From Aphelidium insulamus (Eukaryota; Aphelidiomycota; Aphelidea; Aphelidiaceae), in NCBI GenBank assembly GCA_036784855.1, contig JAZDSV010000001.1, positions 434,001 to 498,000 on the forward strand: 64,000 bases of DNA. The letters run 5' to 3'. The notes under the pieces were generated by a model. That model was not told the DNA's origin, did not search any database, and was given only the letters and a program-made list of their open reading frames with translations. This document shows positions 32,021 to 41,943 of this stretch, in pieces (the first letter of the stretch is position 1; every line of letters begins with the position of its first letter). Both the position numbers and the translations under genes were made by a program.

Positions 32021-32990
32021 TTAATTGACAGATCGACGACTATTGCCATAATTAATTAACAGATAACGCAGCGTTTCAATTGCGCGCGGCGACGACGCGG
32101 CAAGGTGCAGTACGGTAGCTCCACTACAATCACGTGCCCATACGCGGATGGACTCAGCCGTAAAATTTCCTTTAAAGCGTCCAGGTTGCCCCACTTTACT
32201 GCCACAAGCAGAGGTGTGACGCCATACGCACCAACAGCTTCGACGTCTGCGCCAGCCTCGGCCAACTGGCTCACTACACGCCCATCGCAATTGTGGGCAG
32301 CATAATGCCAGGCTGCAATTGCAAAGTGTCCTCCAGCTGCAACATATCTGCTTTCAAGTACTGCGGTCTTGTCTCGCTCAACATTATCATCGCATCGCCA
32401 CAATTGCCATTCATGAGAGCGGTAGCAATCGGCAGTCGGTGATTTTTCCAGTCTCGTTGAAACAAAAGCTTTGGATATTCCTTTGAAAGCCAGCCGACAA
32501 GCAAAAGTTGTTCACTATATGCCGCGATCGATAGAGCAGACTTGTCGAAGCACTTGATAGAGTTTAGAATAAAGTTTTCGGCCTGTGCCTTGTATTCGTC
32601 ACTTGCCATTGGATCATCGGCATTATCTTCGTTAACATTGAAGTCGTCTCCAACGGCATGGCGAAGGATGTCTTTCACCTGGTCCAAATCGCCATTGGCG
32701 CAAGCTAGAAGCAGCGGAAAATATTTGGCCTTCTCGGCTTCATCGTCGTCTAGCAGTTGAGGTTTTGCTGTATCTGCTCTGGCCACCAAGGATTGGACCT
32801 CTGTTATAGAGTTGCGTCGCCGTTTGGCACCGCAAGGGAAACGCCGTTTGGCACCGCTTGACACGGTGACGGAAGCACGGCCATCGCATCCGCCCGCCTC
32901 TTCATCGTCACTTACCACAGAAATAACAAAATCTGGGTCCATTCTTTTTGGCTGCGGCGTTCTTTCCGACCGACGCGGGCCGCCATTCAC
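32021..32990 (-). pseudogene. Ankyrin-repeat family member 2, frameshifted
   Basis: The first frame (32990-32274) carries a basic cluster (GAKRRFPCGAKRRRNSIT) and ankyrin-like segments (YFPLLLACANGDLDQVKDIL, KSALSIAAYSEQLLLVGWLS). Homology then moves to a second frame (FAIAAWHYAAHNCDGRVV, VGAYGVTPLLVAVKWGN) near 32340, and to a third (DCSGATVLHLAASSPRAIET) near 32150. No signal peptide is found in frame upstream, although MMLIFLHI lies in another frame around 33020. At least two frameshifts and a lost start indicate a decaying gene. The layout matches members 1, 3 and 4. Confidence 0.75.
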
Positions 32991-33557
32991 AGTCTATATG
33001 CAGAAAAATCAGCATCATCGACCTGAAAATAACGCCAATATATAATAAATGCATCACCGGCCTGGGAACGCTGCATGGATCGCAAGTCCTTTCCGCGAAA
33101 TGTGGTTGCCACTGATCTTTCATTCGCGTGTCCACTTTCACAGTATATGGCCATCTCGAGTGATCAGCTCATCTTTGAAAACAGTAGCCGAGGTGCGCGA
33201 CCCATCGTCGCCAGGCGCACCACTGATATCACTACCGCCGCGGGTCGCCATGCCTTGATATGCCGCCGACGTGAAATATTTTCATTTGATCGCTTTCTAG
33301 ATCGCGAAACTGCGCCACTCTGAATTTTTTTTGAGCTTTTAATCACAGAATGGTATTGCGCACATCTTGTTTTCGCACAATCAACTGCGCCACCCTGATG
33401 TCTATTAAAGCCTTTTTTTGTTAGCTATAAGTTGAAGCGAATGAGAATAAAATTCGTTCACTGCAGCATGATCTAGGAATATGTCTATTGCTATAAGTCT
33501 ATATCCCTTCCATCCGTAACGACTAGACAGCCACCGGTGCTAGAGGTGGCAGCTTCC
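32991..33557. other. Intergenic, no gene seen
   Basis: Spacer between ankyrin members 2 and 3, with no supported coding region. Confidence 0.55.
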
Positions 33558-35099
33558 TCAGAACCGGACGATTACAAACAAAACCCAACGTTCGTAATTT
33601 CGAAGTATAGCCAACACTGCGTCCAACTTTGTATGCTCCTGCTGTTGTGCCAAGCTATCCTGTGGTTGCTTCATATTCTCAAGCTTGGTGTAGAATGCAA
33701 AATTCAACGCAGTTTGGCCGCTGTTGTCGCGGCATGCGTAGAACGGCAATCCATTGGGCTCTTCAACGCTGCCAAAGCGATCCAACATATATTGTAGTGT
33801 TGCCTCGAGAGTACTGTGTTGCTTGACGGATGATATGACGGCATAGTGGAGTGCAGTGCGTCCAAAGTAATCTCTGACCAGGGGGTGTGCGCCATAATTT
33901 AACAGCTCTATCAGTGCTGAGAGATTGGCCTGTTCCACGGCAATGTGCACTGGTGCCGCACCATAAATATTTCTGGCATTTGAAACCGCGCCAGTTTCCA
34001 GAAGCAAATTGACTGTGGGCGCGCCGCAGAAACCAACGGCGTGGTGCAGCGGTTGCATGCCAAACCTATCCGCCATCGAAAGCATCAACGGGAGGTACTG
34101 CTCGTCGGATATGCGCAGCAACAGTTCAGCCAGGTCACAGTTTCCACTGATCATAGCCCACACAAGTGGAATGATGCCATCGTGGTCCGTTTGCAGCAAG
34201 AGAGTTGGGTGATTAGCAACCAGCCAGCCAACTACGGTCTCGTTGCGACGCACCACCGCCGCGGTCAGCACATTCTCTCCACTATCTCCCAAAATACTCT
34301 CAATGTACGCACGTCCCATATAACCTTTTGCCGCGGCATCATCAGAGAGTGGGAAAGCGTCGCGGACTCCATCAAGTAACACGGTTTTGAACACATCGAG
34401 GTATCCGGCAGCGGCGGCCACCATTACAGGGTGCTGATTGCCTCGCCCGAAAAAGCAATCCATCGGCACCTGCAGGACAGTCAGCGCGTGCTTCACGCCT
34501 TCAATATTGTTTCGCAGTATGGCCCCGATAAAGTATTGTTCGTAGGTGCGCTTTAGGTGCGGCGAGGCATTTTGGTACTGCACGATGCCAGATGATGTGG
34601 TTTGTGCTGCTGCGTCAATGTTCGTGGCGGCTTCGCCGTCGGCCGGATTGCGTCGATGTCGATGCACACTCGGCTCTGTATCGACGGCAATGACGGTGTC
34701 TGCGCTGTCTCGCGATGCACCAAGGTTGTCACTGCTTGACGTGCCGGGCAGCCCTTGGAATCGGACTCTTTTCCGCTTCCGGCCCTTGTCCGATTGTGTA
34801 ATCGGTGCTGCCTGCGACGCTCCCTCGACAGCATCTACGCTCGGAGGTTTCGGATTGTTTAATGTAGCACTTGATGTAGCACTCGTAGCACTTGATATAC
34901 CGGCAGCAGCAGCATAAGTATCCGCCACAGATTCTGTATGAGGAATAAACTCCAAACCAAAGTATGCATCAAGTTCGCTCAATGCCTGTGCTTCCGCGGT
35001 ACTGATACCGCCATATGGAGCATCAGCTTGGACAGCTCGACAGGGCTGCTGAAAGACGGCCAGCAAGGCGCCGATTGCGATAGTGCTGGTATGCTTCAT
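33558..35099 (-). CDS. Secreted ankyrin-repeat protein with nuclear-type basic cluster (member 3)
   Basis: Intronless, 513 residues. The signal peptide is MKHTSTIAIGALLAVFQQPC with cleavage near CRA-VQA. A Ser/Ala/Thr-rich linker holds KGRKRKRVRF (about residue 100), a strong classical nuclear-signal pattern. The conserved element YEQYFIGAIL precedes the repeats. Ankyrins include GENVLTAAVVRRNETVVGWL, RFGMQPLHHAVGFCGAPTVN, YGAAPVHIAVEQANLSALIE and YFGRTALHYAV. The C-terminus has GLPFYACRDNSGQTALNFA, also present in member 4. Closest relative is member 4, immediately upstream; they look like a tandem duplication. Complete and apparently intact. Confidence 0.87.
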   Translation of the reverse strand: MKHTSTIAIGALLAVFQQPCRAVQADAPYGGISTAEAQALSELDAYFGLEFIPHTESVADTYAAAAGISSATSATSSATLNNPKPPSVDAVEGASQAAPITQSDKGRKRKRVRFQGLPGTSSSDNLGASRDSADTVIAVDTEPSVHRHRRNPADGEAATNIDAAAQTTSSGIVQYQNASPHLKRTYEQYFIGAILRNNIEGVKHALTVLQVPMDCFFGRGNQHPVMVAAAAGYLDVFKTVLLDGVRDAFPLSDDAAAKGYMGRAYIESILGDSGENVLTAAVVRRNETVVGWLVANHPTLLLQTDHDGIIPLVWAMISGNCDLAELLLRISDEQYLPLMLSMADRFGMQPLHHAVGFCGAPTVNLLLETGAVSNARNIYGAAPVHIAVEQANLSALIELLNYGAHPLVRDYFGRTALHYAVISSVKQHSTLEATLQYMLDRFGSVEEPNGLPFYACRDNSGQTALNFAFYTKLENMKQPQDSLAQQQEHTKLDAVLAILRNYERWVLFVIVRF

Positions 35100-35232
35100 T
35101 CACGGTTGGTGAAAAAGACGCAAAAGCCCAATTGCATTACGCGTGCATGCCCCTTGCACTTGCCGCACGTGCACGCGCGCTACACCGCATTGTTCTCGGT
35201 ATTGATGTAATTACTATGCAATACAAGCAAGA

Positions 35233-36764
35233 TCAATATCTAGCAATCTTTATGGGTCGCTGCAACCAGATCTGATATTGTTGCAGTACGTCCATTGCGG
35301 CCACATTGCCTGCAGAGCGCGCATCTTGCAATGCCGTCCGCCCCGCCCGGTTCTCCCACAGATAAAAGGGTTTGCAGATACCACGCGGCCAACCACTATA
35401 ACTGCCGTAATGACGCAGTAGAAACTCTAGCAGTGCCGTGGTTGCACGCGCGTCCCGCACCTTGACAGCGTAGTGCAGAGCCGTCTGTCCCAGCGCGTCC
35501 ATTTGAAACGGGTTGGCATAGCGCAGCAACAGGTGCTGCAGAACTGCTAGGCTGCCCCGATTTGACGCCATATGCACGGGTGTGATGCGGGACGGCCCGG
35601 CCGCATTAACGTCGGCCCCGTGCTGCAGCAACAGTAGCACAACGTCGCGGCCACAGAATGTGACGGCGTGATGCAACGGCCGCCAGCCGGGATTGTCTCG
35701 GAAGTCGAGCATGAACCGCGTGCCGCCGGGCAGCCCTGCCGCGTTCATGATGATGCCGACTAGCTGCTGGCAGTTGTTGCGTCGCATTGCGTGCACCACT
35801 GGCAGCTGTCGGCGGCGGTCCGCGAGATACAGCAGGGATGGGTGACTGGCTACGAGCCAGCGGACGATAGCTACGCGGTCGTTCTGCACGGCAACAACCA
35901 GTGCCGACTCGCCGCCGTCACCCAGTGTGCGCTGCAGCCACTGCAACTCCCGGCTGCGATTTGCCTGCTGGTCCGCCACCGGAATATTGTCGCCACTCTT
36001 GTCGTCACTGCTGTTCAGCGACTCCTCTTCCGCCGCGCACTTGAGCACGTGTAGAAACAATTCCAGGGACCCGGCGGCACAGGCAACCAGAAGCGGGTGC
36101 TGGCTGCCAGTGCCGGCGAATGCTGTCAGGGCACCTTGAGCACAGTCTGCGCGTACTTCAGATCGTTCAACGTGTAAGGCGTGACGTTGGCTAGGTAGTA
36201 CTGTTTGTACAGGGTTTGCCGGATGCGATCCGCTGCGTCGTACGGGACCGCTCGGAATTTGGCGGCTGCACGTGGCTTGTTTGGTGGTCTGGCTGGTGCA
36301 GTGATGGCGCTGTCAGCAGGTGTGACGGTGCTGCTGCTACCGTCTGCAACCATTCGTGCGCCATCGCCATTACTGTCAGCATAAGATTTTTTCCTAGTAG
36401 CCACGCTTTCCCTGCGTCGACGTTTTTCGCCGCCACTCGCTTTCTCTTGTGCGCTGTCCCGGTTACGGTTGTCTCGCGGAGGCGACCTGTCCGTTAACGC
36501 AGTCCACTGTTCTGTCTGTTGTGGTGGCGCCGCATCGCCACTTGATACTTGCTCCGGGTCTGTCGACGATGATATCGCAGCATCAGCGCGACTGCCAGAA
36601 TTTGGATAATAGACGGAGAGTTCAGGTGCATTGAACCAGTCGAATATATGGAGGTCTAAAGGTGCCGATGCTCCGCCAGTCTCTCCAACCTCTGTTGTCG
36701 GTGTGCCACCAAACACAGGGTTGAGCAGTGTGCACAGCGCGCCCACCATCACGAAAGCGCGCAT
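35233..36764 (-). CDS. Secreted ankyrin-repeat protein (member 4), one apparent frameshift
   Basis: The first frame (36764-36126) starts MRAFVMVGALCTLLNPVFGG, a signal peptide. It continues with an acidic/Ser-rich linker, a basic cluster (EKRRRRES, TRKKS) and YKQYYLANVTPYTLNDLKYA, ending QTVLKVP before a stop. The second frame carries AFAGTGSQHPLLVACAAGSL, GESALVVAVQNDRVAIVRWL, WRPLHHAVTFCGRDVVLLLL, ITPVHMASNRGSLAVL and LGQTALHYAVKVRD to the stop at 35233. Member 3 is continuous at this point (TVLQVPMDCFFGRGNQHPVM), so a one- or two-base change near 36126 splits member 4. No plausible intron fits. It is either a recent pseudogene or a sequence error. Confidence 0.78.
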
Positions 36765-37197
36765 TGTGTCAAAATGAAGGGTAAATCGACTAAACGTGAA
36801 AATGTATCAAAGCGTTGTGCGCGGTCCCTGCGCGTCATTCCACATGCAGACCCCACATATTTCCTTCCGATATGTGCACAAAATGCTAATTATCTAGCTG
36901 TCATACTCCGATGATGGGTGTGGAAGAACAAAATATGCGTGCGGGGTAGCTGAAGTTGCAGCATATATATATATATATATTATATATATATTATGTACTG
37001 CGACTTTAGATAACGCACACTAGAGGTCGGTCCGCACCTCACTGGCAGCAGGCGGCCTAGCTGTCACTTGTAAATAAAATAATATTATCAACAGTTGTAG
37101 TATATGTGTGTGGGTACAAGTATAAGGCGGAGCAAGCCGTAAAAGTATTAATGGTGACGTCGATGTAGAAATAGAAAGAGCCTCCCACTACAATCAC
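36765..37197. other. Intergenic with TA microsatellite
   Basis: A tatata run occupies about 36963-36995. No supported gene. Confidence 0.6.
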
Positions 37198-38399
37198 ATG
37201 CGCCACTTCAAAGCGGCCTGGCTGGTGCTGCTGCTGGCCGCTCTTACGCGCCCTGACGCATCCAACTTCCAGCAGGCCGTGACGGAATTGTCGGCGGCAC
37301 ACAAGAGCATGAAGCGTGGTGGCGCTGGTGGCCGCGGCGGTATCCAGCTTCGTCCACAGCTGTGGCCCATGCACGTGCTGCTGGGCGCCGCTGATGTCGT
37401 CGCGCTGTCGATGCCCACCAGTTTGACATTCCACGGCAAGTGCGCCGATATGTATGTACATATGGTGCATTAACATATATCCATGCAGACTTGTACGTGA
37501 TGAGCGCGGTGTCGGTGCGCAGTGGCGCCGGGAGGTCGGCGCGTCACTTGTACTTCGCGGGCCTGTTTGGAGTGTGGGTGCCGGTGCCGTGGTTCGTTAC
37601 GCGCACCGTGGCATCGGCCGTGACCGGCTGCTCCGAGCGTGGCGTCTACATCGCCGGCTGGGAGCGCTGTCTGTGCCTGCCCACGTGGTCCGATGGTGGC
37701 CGCTGCAGACGGCCCGTGCGCCAACACTTTACATCGCTGGCCGCGGTGTGCGAGGCGTCGCGCTCCGGCTGCGGCTCGGTGATGCCTAGCTGGGCCATGC
37801 TGGTGTTGCAGGACATGTCGGTGCTGGAGGCCCTGCTGATGCTGATGCTCGCGGCGCACTTGCTCTGGTACCTGATGCCGCTGCCCGTGATGTTTGAGGG
37901 CGGCACGCTGAGCACGTGGGACCGGCTGCCGTGGCTGCCGCTGCCGCTGGTGCTGAGCCACTTTTGCCACCGGACGTTGCGCCATCTGGTGTGGGCGTGC
38001 TACATGCTGTGGACGGTGGTGGTGCCGCTGTATGCCCTGCTCGACAGTGACGCCAGGTTGGTCGCGGTGCTCGCGGTGCTCTGCGCGGCCTTTGCCACAT
38101 TCAAACTGGGAGTGGTGGGTGACGCGGACGGCGTCGCGTACGCCGGCTTCCACCACATTGGCCTCAGCATGTCCGTCATGCTTGCCCTGTTGCAGCAGTT
38201 GCGGGGCCTCCCGTTCCCGCCTCTCTTGCTCTGGCTGCGGCAATGTGCAGAGCCGCAGGTGCTGAGGCATGTGCTGCGACTCGTATTCACGTCACTCTCG
38301 GTACAGGGATGGATTGTTGGTGTGGCGTGGAGCTGGCAAATGACTGTGCTCTCGGTGGCTATGCCCTTTGTCCTGGTGCCGCTACTGGCCGCCTATTGA
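37198..38399 (+). CDS. Predicted multi-pass membrane protein, unknown function
   Basis: The first exon (37198 to about 37445) begins MRHFKAAWLVLLLAALTRPD, a signal peptide or first membrane helix, then a Gly/Arg-rich stretch and PMHVLLGAADVVALSMP. The second frame (about 37490-38399) encodes several hydrophobic segments: YFAGLFGVWVPVPWFV, LEALLMLMLAAHLLWYLMPL, LVWACYMLWTVVVPLYALL, LVAVLAVLCAAFATF and a C-terminal VLSVAMPFVLVPLLAAY. An intron of about 40 nt is expected around 37447-37490, but the phase does not join cleanly with any GT donor I can pick. I do not recognise the family. The gene is markedly GC-rich. Confidence 0.65.
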
Positions 38400-38462
38400 C
38401 CTGCATGGCATACATTGCACTTGGCTGTCAATACATATGAATGTAGATTGTACGACGATGAT

Positions 38463-38986
38463 TTAGTGGTGGTGCCCGTGTGACGGCTTGTCAGTTTGTG
38501 CCAACGCTTTCGCGGCCTTCTTGGCGCTCTTTTCCTTCTTTCTTCGTGACGCAGCATCTAGCGCCATTGTTGGTGACCGTTTGACTGCGTGCAGCGAGGT
38601 GGTAGCCGTGACCAGCTGCCGGTAGTCGACCAGGAAGCGTTGCAGTTGCGACGCGTCAATCTATTTACGACATTAGTCACAGCATATGCATAGTAGTGGA
38701 AACTTGCCAGCGTAGACAATTTGGCCGCTTTATCTTCTCTAGCGCCCACATGCACGCGGAATAGTGCAAGCGGCTGCTGTGGGGCGTTAGAGGCAGCGTG
38801 AACCTGCATTGCACTTGGCACGTCTTGTTGATCTACTCGTGCCCACGGGCATGACTTTATCGTCATCGCTACTTTGGCGGTAGGCGCGTCGGCCAGTCGC
38901 TGTGCCAGCTTGGCCAGGAACTAAACACGCATAAGAGTTGAGCTGTATGGATAACTCCTCTGCACCTCCTGCGGTGCCAAATGCAT
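38463..38986 (-). CDS. SRP14: Signal recognition particle 14 kDa protein (SRP14)
   Basis: Alu-domain subunit of SRP, which pauses elongation with SRP9. Three exons (38986-38966, 38920-38708, 38660-38463). MHLAPQE joins FLAKLAQRLADAPTAKVAMT, equivalent to the family FL.EL..l opening. Then come IKSCPWARV, LALFRVHVGAREDKAAKLST and, after the intron, IDASQLQRFLVDYRQLVTAT. The latter two correspond to the LLRA.DGKKKIST and ..KF...Y..LLRA segments. The C-terminus is Lys/Ala-rich (SRRKKEKSAKKAAKALA), as in other SRP14 proteins. Intron 2 (38661-38707) has a GC donor (gcaagt) and needs it to keep frame and homology. It is divergent from the dUTPase gene across a pyrimidine tract. Confidence 0.85.
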
Positions 38987-38989
38987 TTC

Positions 38990-39225
38990 GGTCTTTCTTC
39001 GTTCTCGGTTCTTCTCTTGCTTCTTCTTCCTTTCTTCTTTCTGCATTCTTGTTTCTTGCTTCTTCTTTCTCTATTTAGCTTTCTCTGCGCGACTTCCTCT
39101 TTCTTTTTTCTGCATTCTTTTTTCTTTCTTCATTCTTTCTTGTTTCTTATTTCCTTCCTTCTTTCTTCTTTCTGCATTCTTGTTTCTTGTTTTTTTTTTT
39201 CATTCTTTCTTCTTTCTGCAATCGC
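38990..39225. promoter_or_regulatory. Long polypyrimidine (TTCTTT) tract between divergent genes
   Basis: About 230 bp almost purely C/T on the plus strand, built of ttctttct / cattcttgtttc variants. It starts 4 bp from the SRP14 start and ends about 75 bp before the dUTPase start. It could act as a bidirectional promoter element or may be simple-repeat expansion. Confidence 0.6.
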
Positions 39226-39300
39226 CTCGCTCATGAACGACAAATGCATTCACGGTTTCTGTTTCACTGTCGCAAACTGCACAAAAACTATCTCAATAGC

Positions 39301-39912
39301 ATGACCGCCGCTTCCACCGCCGCTGATGCCGTTGTCCCCGCTCCCGTGACCGTCAAGCGCATGGCCACGACGTCGAATGACTCGGCAAACATGCTCGAGT
39401 CCAAGAAACCGATGTTGGCCCCGGTACTGCGCGTCAAGAAACTCAGCGTCGATGCCAAGGTGCCCGTGCGTGGCAGTGCCCTGGCCGCGGGATACGATCT
39501 CTTCAGGTCAGTATGTATTGGAGTGCAGCATTACTGCGGTTCCAGTCAATAACTCGCGCTTAGTTCCGCTGACTCGGTGATCCCGGCGTGCGGCAAGGCC
39601 ATTGTGCCAACTGACATTGCCATCGCGGTGCCCGTAGGAACATACGGCCGCATTGCACCCCGTAGTGGACTGGCGGCCAAACACCATCTGGATGTTGGTG
39701 CCGGTGTGGTGGACGCCGACTACCGCGGTGCTGTCGGTGTCGTAATGTTCAACCACAGCCAGGTGGATTTCACGGTGAAAAAGGGAGATCGCATTGCGCA
39801 GTTGATTCTCGAGTACATTTGCATGGCCGACATTGAGGAGGTGGGCATGGACGAGGCGCTGGACAGCACCGAAAGGGGTGCTGGCGGCTTTGGCTCCACC
39901 GGTGTCAACTAG
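39301..39912 (+). CDS. DUT: Deoxyuridine 5'-triphosphate nucleotidohydrolase (dUTPase)
   Basis: Hydrolyses dUTP to dUMP and keeps uracil out of DNA; homotrimeric. Two exons (39301-39506, 39564-39912), 184 residues. After an Ala/Pro-rich N-terminal extension of about 45 residues, all five dUTPase motifs appear. Motif I is [15 protein letters not shown] (across the intron), motif II is [10 protein letters not shown], motif [22 protein letters not shown], motif [11 protein letters not shown] and motif [11 protein letters not shown]. The N-terminal extension could be a targeting sequence. Intact. Confidence 0.97.
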
Positions 39913-39971
39913 CGTCAATAATGTGCATAAATGCTCTCTATTCCCGATTGTGTAAATATTGCATCGCTCTC

Positions 39972-41815
39972 TTAATCTTCATCCTCGTCGTCGCTGGCAA
40001 ACGTAATCTTGGTCGCCTTGACAGAGGTGTCGACATCCTTGAAGAAGGCGCCGTATGCCGCGTGCTCCTTCTTCTTTACCGTGGTTCCAAAGGCCGTGAG
40101 TGACTCTGGCACCGGCTGGCTAGTCTGCTTGAGCAAGTTGGACAGTTCTCCGGCGCGCGCCTTGTCATGGGCCGTGAACAGCGTGTGCGCCACACCAGTC
40201 TTGCCAGCGCGGCCAGTTCTGTGCATGTTGTTAAGTAAGACTGAAAGAAAAAATCCACGAACCGTCCGATGCGGTGCACGTAATCCTCAATGGTGAGCGG
40301 GAAAGTGTAGTTGATGACGTATTCTACATTGGGAATGTCCAAACCCTGAGAACATCAGCATGTATCCATTATACATATATATATATATACGCACCCGAGC
40401 GGCCACATCGGTGGCAATAAGTAGCGGGATCTCGCCGCTCTTGAACTTGTAGAAGCTGTTGTTGCGTGCCGCCTGCTGCATGTCACCGTGAATGGCAATG
40501 CAGTTCCAGCCACGGCGCTGCAGAAACTGTTCCAGACGGGCCGCCTCCTTCTTGTATAGGGCAAAGAGCAGCACGCGGTTTGTGCGTGAACTATGGTACT
40601 TCGCGAGTAGCTGCAGCACGCGCGACTCCTTGTCATGCGGTTCCAGCACTTCCACAATCTGCGTGATGGTGGCACTGGCGCCCAGATCCGGCGAGCCGAC
40701 CGTCACCTTGACGGGCATCTTGAGAAACTCGTTGGCCAGCTTCTGAATGGCTAAGAGTAAGTTAATATGTGGGCATAATACTCCTAAAGACTCCTTCTAC
40801 GTACATTGAGGCCAGGTGGCGCTAAACATGACTATTTGACGCTTTGCAAGAGTCATGCCAATGATATCGCGCACCGCCTGCTCAAAGCCCATATCCAGCA
40901 TGCGGTCCGCCTCATCCAGAATGACATAGTCCACGTGTGACAGATCGCACGAACCTTCCTGCACCAGGTCCAGCAGGCGCCCCGGACACGCAATCACCGT
41001 GTCCACACCACTACGCAGCCGCTTCCGCTGCTCGTCCTTGTTCACTCCGCCAAACACGACGATGGAGCGCGCGGCACACAGTTCACTGGCCTTGTCAAAC
41101 TGTTCGCCGATCTGCAGTGCCAGTTCGCGGGTGGGTGCCAGTGCCAGCACGGTGGGCTTGTTGTTGTTGTTGTTAACTGTGCCTTTGCCGGTTTTACTGC
41201 CGCCACGCTTTGCCATAATATGCGCCAGAGCCGGTATGCCAAATGCCATTGTCTTGCCGCTCCCAGTCTCGGCAATGCCAATTATATCGCGTCCGGCCAG
41301 CGCAATTGGCCAGCAGGTGCTATAACATTAGTTTGTGTTGTGTATATATGCATTCTATGCGCTGATTAATACCTCTGAATGGGAGTGGGGCGCTCGTAGG
41401 CCTTGGTGATGTGCAGAATGTTGTCATCGAGCCGGCTCTCGGCAAACGTGAGCAGCGGCGTCCACTTTGACTTGCCGTCCGAGTCATCGACGATAATTTC
41501 GTTGTCCGCGAACCACTTTTCAAACTCTTTAGAAGGCGCACCATTCTTCACGTGCACTGCGGGATCCACTGCCGCGTCAATGGCCTTCTTTGATTTCTTG
41601 CCGGCAGACTTTTTGGCCTTTTTAGCTGCCTTTGCTGCAGCACGGTCTTCTTGCGAGCCGTATGCAGATGATTTCTTGGACTTTTTCACGGAGCTGGCAT
41701 CTGCCGGAGCGGTATCTACACAGCCACTTTCTGCAGCTTGCAATTTGCGCTTCAGCTCTTTACGCGCGCGCTTATCGCGTCGTCGCTCTTCCTTTGACGC
41801 GTCTGCCGGTGACAT
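39972..41815 (-). CDS. DEAD-box RNA helicase, DBP3-like
   Basis: ATP-dependent RNA helicase; similarity to yeast Dbp3 suggests 60S ribosome biogenesis in the nucleolus. Five exons (41815-41373, 41319-40805, 40750-40395, 40345-40263, 40218-39972), 547 residues. The N-terminus is Lys-rich ([16 protein letters not shown]). Motifs in order: F...W..NE.I entry, Q motif [15 protein letters not shown], Ia [34 protein letters not shown], then [43 protein letters not shown]. The start at 41815 avoids an upstream stretch lacking family features. All introns are 45-55 nt. Confidence 0.93.
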
Positions 41816-41943
41816 TGTAATTGACAGATTGGAAAGTTCTCCAATTGATTTGCACAAGTTTTCACATACCACAATATGTCGGCGCGTGCACACTACATTT
41901 TACAGAACATACTCTCTATTAATAACCACCACATATATTGTAA

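Noticed and set aside
36960..37000. TA repeat as a possible origin or centromere element
   Set aside because: Similar short TA runs occur throughout the window; nothing else marks an origin or centromere.
37470..38270. 266-residue minus-strand frame rich in His, Gln and Arg
   Set aside because: It is the complement of a GC-rich membrane protein gene; the composition is that of an antisense shadow.
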